Below, one piece after another: positions 62,319-64,000 of a DNA stretch of 64,000 nucleotides; within the stretch, counting starts at the first letter, position 1; each line of letters begins with the position of its first letter. Both the position numbers and the translations under genes were made by a program. The DNA lies in contig NZ_JBHRXV010000003.1 in NCBI RefSeq assembly GCF_042648405.1, positions 186,001 through 250,000 on the forward strand. The letters run 5' to 3'. This stretch comes from Sphingoaurantiacus capsulatus. GTDB taxonomy: Bacteria > Pseudomonadota > Alphaproteobacteria > Sphingomonadales > Sphingomonadaceae. Below the pieces are notes generated by a model. The model saw only the letters and a program-made list of their open reading frames with translations. It had not been told where the DNA came from and did no database searches.

Positions 62319-63241
62319 GCGAAGCGTGCTTTCAGCCAGGCGCAGGCGTCTTCGGTCGCCTGCGTCGCGGCTGTCACCAGCCCGGCCATCGAGAAGAAGC
62401 CGTGGTTCACGCCCGCATAGCGGGTGACCTCGACATCGGTGCCGGCTGCCTTCAACGCGCCGGCATAGGCCTCGCCCTCGTCGCGCAGCACGTCATATTC
62501 GGCAGTGATGACGAAGGCTGGCGGCAGGCCTGACAGGTCGCTGGCGCGCAGCGGCGCGGCATAGGGCGCGTCGGCGGGCGACTCGCCGAGATATTGCTCC
62601 CAATAGAACTCCATCGACGGTCGCGTCAGGCCGTAGCCCTCGCCGTTCTCGGCGTATGAGGGCATCGCGTCCGACGGATAGTCGGTCACTGGATAGACCA
62701 GCAATTGCCCGACCAGCGCCGGGCCGCCGCTGTCGCGGGCGCGAAGCGCCACCGCTGCGGCGAGATTGCCGCCGGCGCTGTCGCCGGCCGCCGCAATCTT
62801 TGCGGGATCGCCGCCGATCGAGGCGGCATTCGCCGCTGCCCATTGCGTCGCCGCGAAGCAATCGTCGATCGCGGCCGGATAGCGGTTCTCCGGCGCCAGC
62901 CGATAATCGACCGAGACGACGATGGCGTTCGTCCCGGCGCTCAGGCCGCGGCAGACATTGTCATGCGTATCAAGGCTGCACAGCACCCAGCCGCCGCCGT
63001 GGAAGAAGACGATCACCGGCAGCGGTTCATCGCCCGCCGGGCGGTAAATGCGCACCCGCAGCGGCCCGGCCGGGCCATCGATCTCTCGTTCGGAAGTATC
63101 GGCGACCTGCGGCCCGAGCGCCTTCAGCTGCTCGGTCATCGCCGCCATGCCGGCGCGCGCCTGCTCGACGGGAAGCGTTTCGACGCGCGGCTGGTCCTTC
63201 GACGCTTCGAGGAACGCCGCAATGACCGGATCGAGCGCCAT
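62315..63241 (-). CDS. Alpha/beta hydrolase, HSL family (third copy)
   Basis: A 308-residue esterase/lipase-like enzyme with HGGGW starting at His81, VDYRLAPENRYPAA and GDSAGG with Ser155; acid and base in AEYDVLRDEG and GVNHGFF. It resembles the enzyme at 51329 more than the longer one at 27886. Its stop shares CTAA with the PEP-CTERM gene on the other strand. Substrate unknown. Confidence 0.9.
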   Translation of the reverse strand: MALDPVIAAFLEASKDQPRVETLPVEQARAGMAAMTEQLKALGPQVADTSEREIDGPAGPLRVRIYRPAGDEPLPVIVFFHGGGWVLCSLDTHDNVCRGLSAGTNAIVVSVDYRLAPENRYPAAIDDCFAATQWAAANAASIGGDPAKIAAAGDSAGGNLAAAVALRARDSGGPALVGQLLVYPVTDYPSDAMPSYAENGEGYGLTRPSMEFYWEQYLGESPADAPYAAPLRASDLSGLPPAFVITAEYDVLRDEGEAYAGALKAAGTDVEVTRYAGVNHGFFSMAGLVTAATQATEDACAWLKARFA

Positions 63242-63253
63242 GACGGCCTCCCT

Positions 63254-63676
63254 CTAGCTGGCGAACTTCTCGCGCAGCGTCATCATCGCCAGCGCGGCCT
63301 TGGCGGCATCGCCGCCCTTGTCCTTCTCCGACACCTTGGCGCGCGCCCAGGCCTGGTCGTCATTCTCGCAGGTGAGGATGCCGTTTCCGATGGCGGCGCC
63401 GTCGAGCGTCAGCGCCATGATCCCGCGCGCGCTTTCGTTGGAGACTACCTCGAAATGGTAGGTCTCGCCGCGGATGATCGTGCCGAGCGCGACATAGCCG
63501 TCGTAGCGGCCGGTATCGACGGCGAGCGAGATGGCGCCGGGAACTTCCAGCGCGCCGGGCACGGTGACGACGTCCCAACTGTGGCCGGCGGCCTTCAGCA
63601 CGCCGGTGGCGCCCTTCAGCAGTTCGTCGGCGAACTCGTCGTAGAAGCGCGCCTCGACGATCAGCAGATGCCCCAT
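63254..63676 (-). CDS. ribH: 6,7-dimethyl-8-ribityllumazine synthase
   Basis: Penultimate step of riboflavin synthesis. The 140-residue protein has VEARFYDEFADELLKGA, the VPGALEVPGAISLAVDTGRYDGYVALGTIIRGETYHFEVVSNES core with the GxxIRGxTxHF substrate loop and GNGILTCENDDQAWARA. ATG 63676 is preferred; the open frame upstream overlaps the ribBA gene. It lies 4 nt after the ribBA stop. Confidence 0.95.
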   Translation of the reverse strand: MGHLLIVEARFYDEFADELLKGATGVLKAAGHSWDVVTVPGALEVPGAISLAVDTGRYDGYVALGTIIRGETYHFEVVSNESARGIMALTLDGAAIGNGILTCENDDQAWARAKVSEKDKGGDAAKAALAMMTLREKFAS

Positions 63677-63680
63677 GCGA

Positions 63681-64000
63681 TCAGCCCTCCACCACGATCG
63701 GCCGCTCGCCGACGACTTCGAGGCCATAGCCGTCGAGGCCGACGAAATTGCGGTGCGAATTGGTCAGCAGCACCATTTCGTGGACGCCGAGGTCGACGAG
63801 GATCTGCGCGCCGATGCCGTAGTCGCGCTGCTCCATGCCGTCGCCGGGCGCCCCTTCGGCGCGCTGCGCGATCATCCTGGTCAGGCGGTCGGGCTGGTTG
63901 TCGCGGATGATGACGATGACGCCGGCACCTTCCTGGCCGATGATCTCCATCGACTTCTGCAACTGGCCGGCACGCCCGCCCTCGCCGAGCATGTCGCTGA
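63681..64000 (-). CDS. RibB/RibBA C-terminal part (cut by window edge)
   Basis: The 3' end of a gene whose 5' part lies beyond base 64000. The visible 106 residues match the GTP cyclohydrolase II-like C-terminal domain of RibBA (IIRDNQPD, QRDYGIGAQILVDLGVHEMVLLTNSHRNFVGLDGYGLEVVGERPI), a region often degenerate in alphaproteobacteria, where only DHBP synthase activity remains. The zinc cysteines and catalytic part are not visible. Adjacent to ribH in a riboflavin operon. Confidence 0.88.
   Translation of the reverse strand, partial: SDMLGEGGRAGQLQKSMEIIGQEGAGVIVIIRDNQPDRLTRMIAQRAEGAPGDGMEQRDYGIGAQILVDLGVHEMVLLTNSHRNFVGLDGYGLEVVGERPIVVEG

Overview
The window is GC-rich, densely packed alphaproteobacterial chromosome, most likely from a sphingomonad (Sphingomonas or a close relative). 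The inference rests on gene content and order: NDUFA12-like protein, MlaD, DUF2155 and aat adjacent to one another; DUF1285, CoA-pyrophosphatase and CCA-adding enzyme facing a MoxR/DUF58/DUF4159 cluster; lepB-rnc-era-recO-parC; a ThiS-ThiG fusion; F1-ATPase zeta subunit (DUF1476); and a PEP-CTERM protein. No phage, IS element, CRISPR array, rRNA or tRNA was seen. No gap between genes exceeds about 300 bases.

Layout. 1-5.4 kb: 3' part of an iron alcohol dehydrogenase, a thioesterase, a membrane protein, glutaredoxin-4/BolA/zeta subunit, a DUF3667 protein and purC. 5.4-7.9 kb: ccmABCDE cytochrome c maturation operon, without ccmFGH. 8-14 kb: an MHS-family transporter with a large loop insertion, a glycine-zipper protein, a DMT transporter and aconitase. 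14-16.7 kb: a three-gene set (CDP-alcohol phosphatidyltransferase, nucleotidyltransferase, HAD phosphatase) that looks like a headgroup pathway. 16.8-20.3 kb: an Mla/MCE lipid transporter (permease, ATPase, MCE protein, lipoprotein). 20.3-20.6 kb: two small unannotated-type genes. 20.7-29 kb: pgi, lepB-rnc-era-recO, parC and an HSL-family hydrolase. 29-32.4 kb: a BlaI/BlaR1-like module whose membrane protease carries a repeat domain that is repeated again in a secreted neighbour. 32.5-38.4 kb: a glycine-zipper protein, MFS transporter, M20 peptidase, DUF2383 stress-type protein and a GGDEF/EAL protein. 38.4-47.2 kb: CCA/Nudix/DUF1285 and MoxR-DUF58-DUF4159. 47.3-54.5 kb: KorAB, HDAC-like enzyme, hydrolase, rppH, VapBC and thiSG. 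54.6-57 kb: aroQ-accB-accC. 57-64 kb: amidase, arsC, aat, DUF2155, mlaD, NDUFA12-like, nusB, PEP-CTERM protein, hydrolase, ribH and the end of ribBA.

The main leads are these. (1) A BlaI repressor, an M56 metalloprotease and a secreted protein share 29-residue 'IHGV' repeats; a perfect 14-bp inverted repeat containing a BlaI-type TACAnnTGTA site lies just upstream of blaI. The protease has no penicillin-binding sensor domain, so its signal is unknown. (2) A sigma-54 (-24/-12) promoter precedes the PEP-CTERM gene. (3) Several GGAAC-N16/17-xGTT motifs resemble EcfG general-stress promoters; one precedes the DUF2383 gene, one a glycine-zipper gene, and one the two small hidden genes. (4) A compact nucleotidyltransferase/CDP-alcohol transferase/HAD operon has an unknown polar headgroup. 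(5) aat and the DUF2155 gene overlap tail to tail by 157 nt.

All family calls come from reading the translated sequence. No database search was run.
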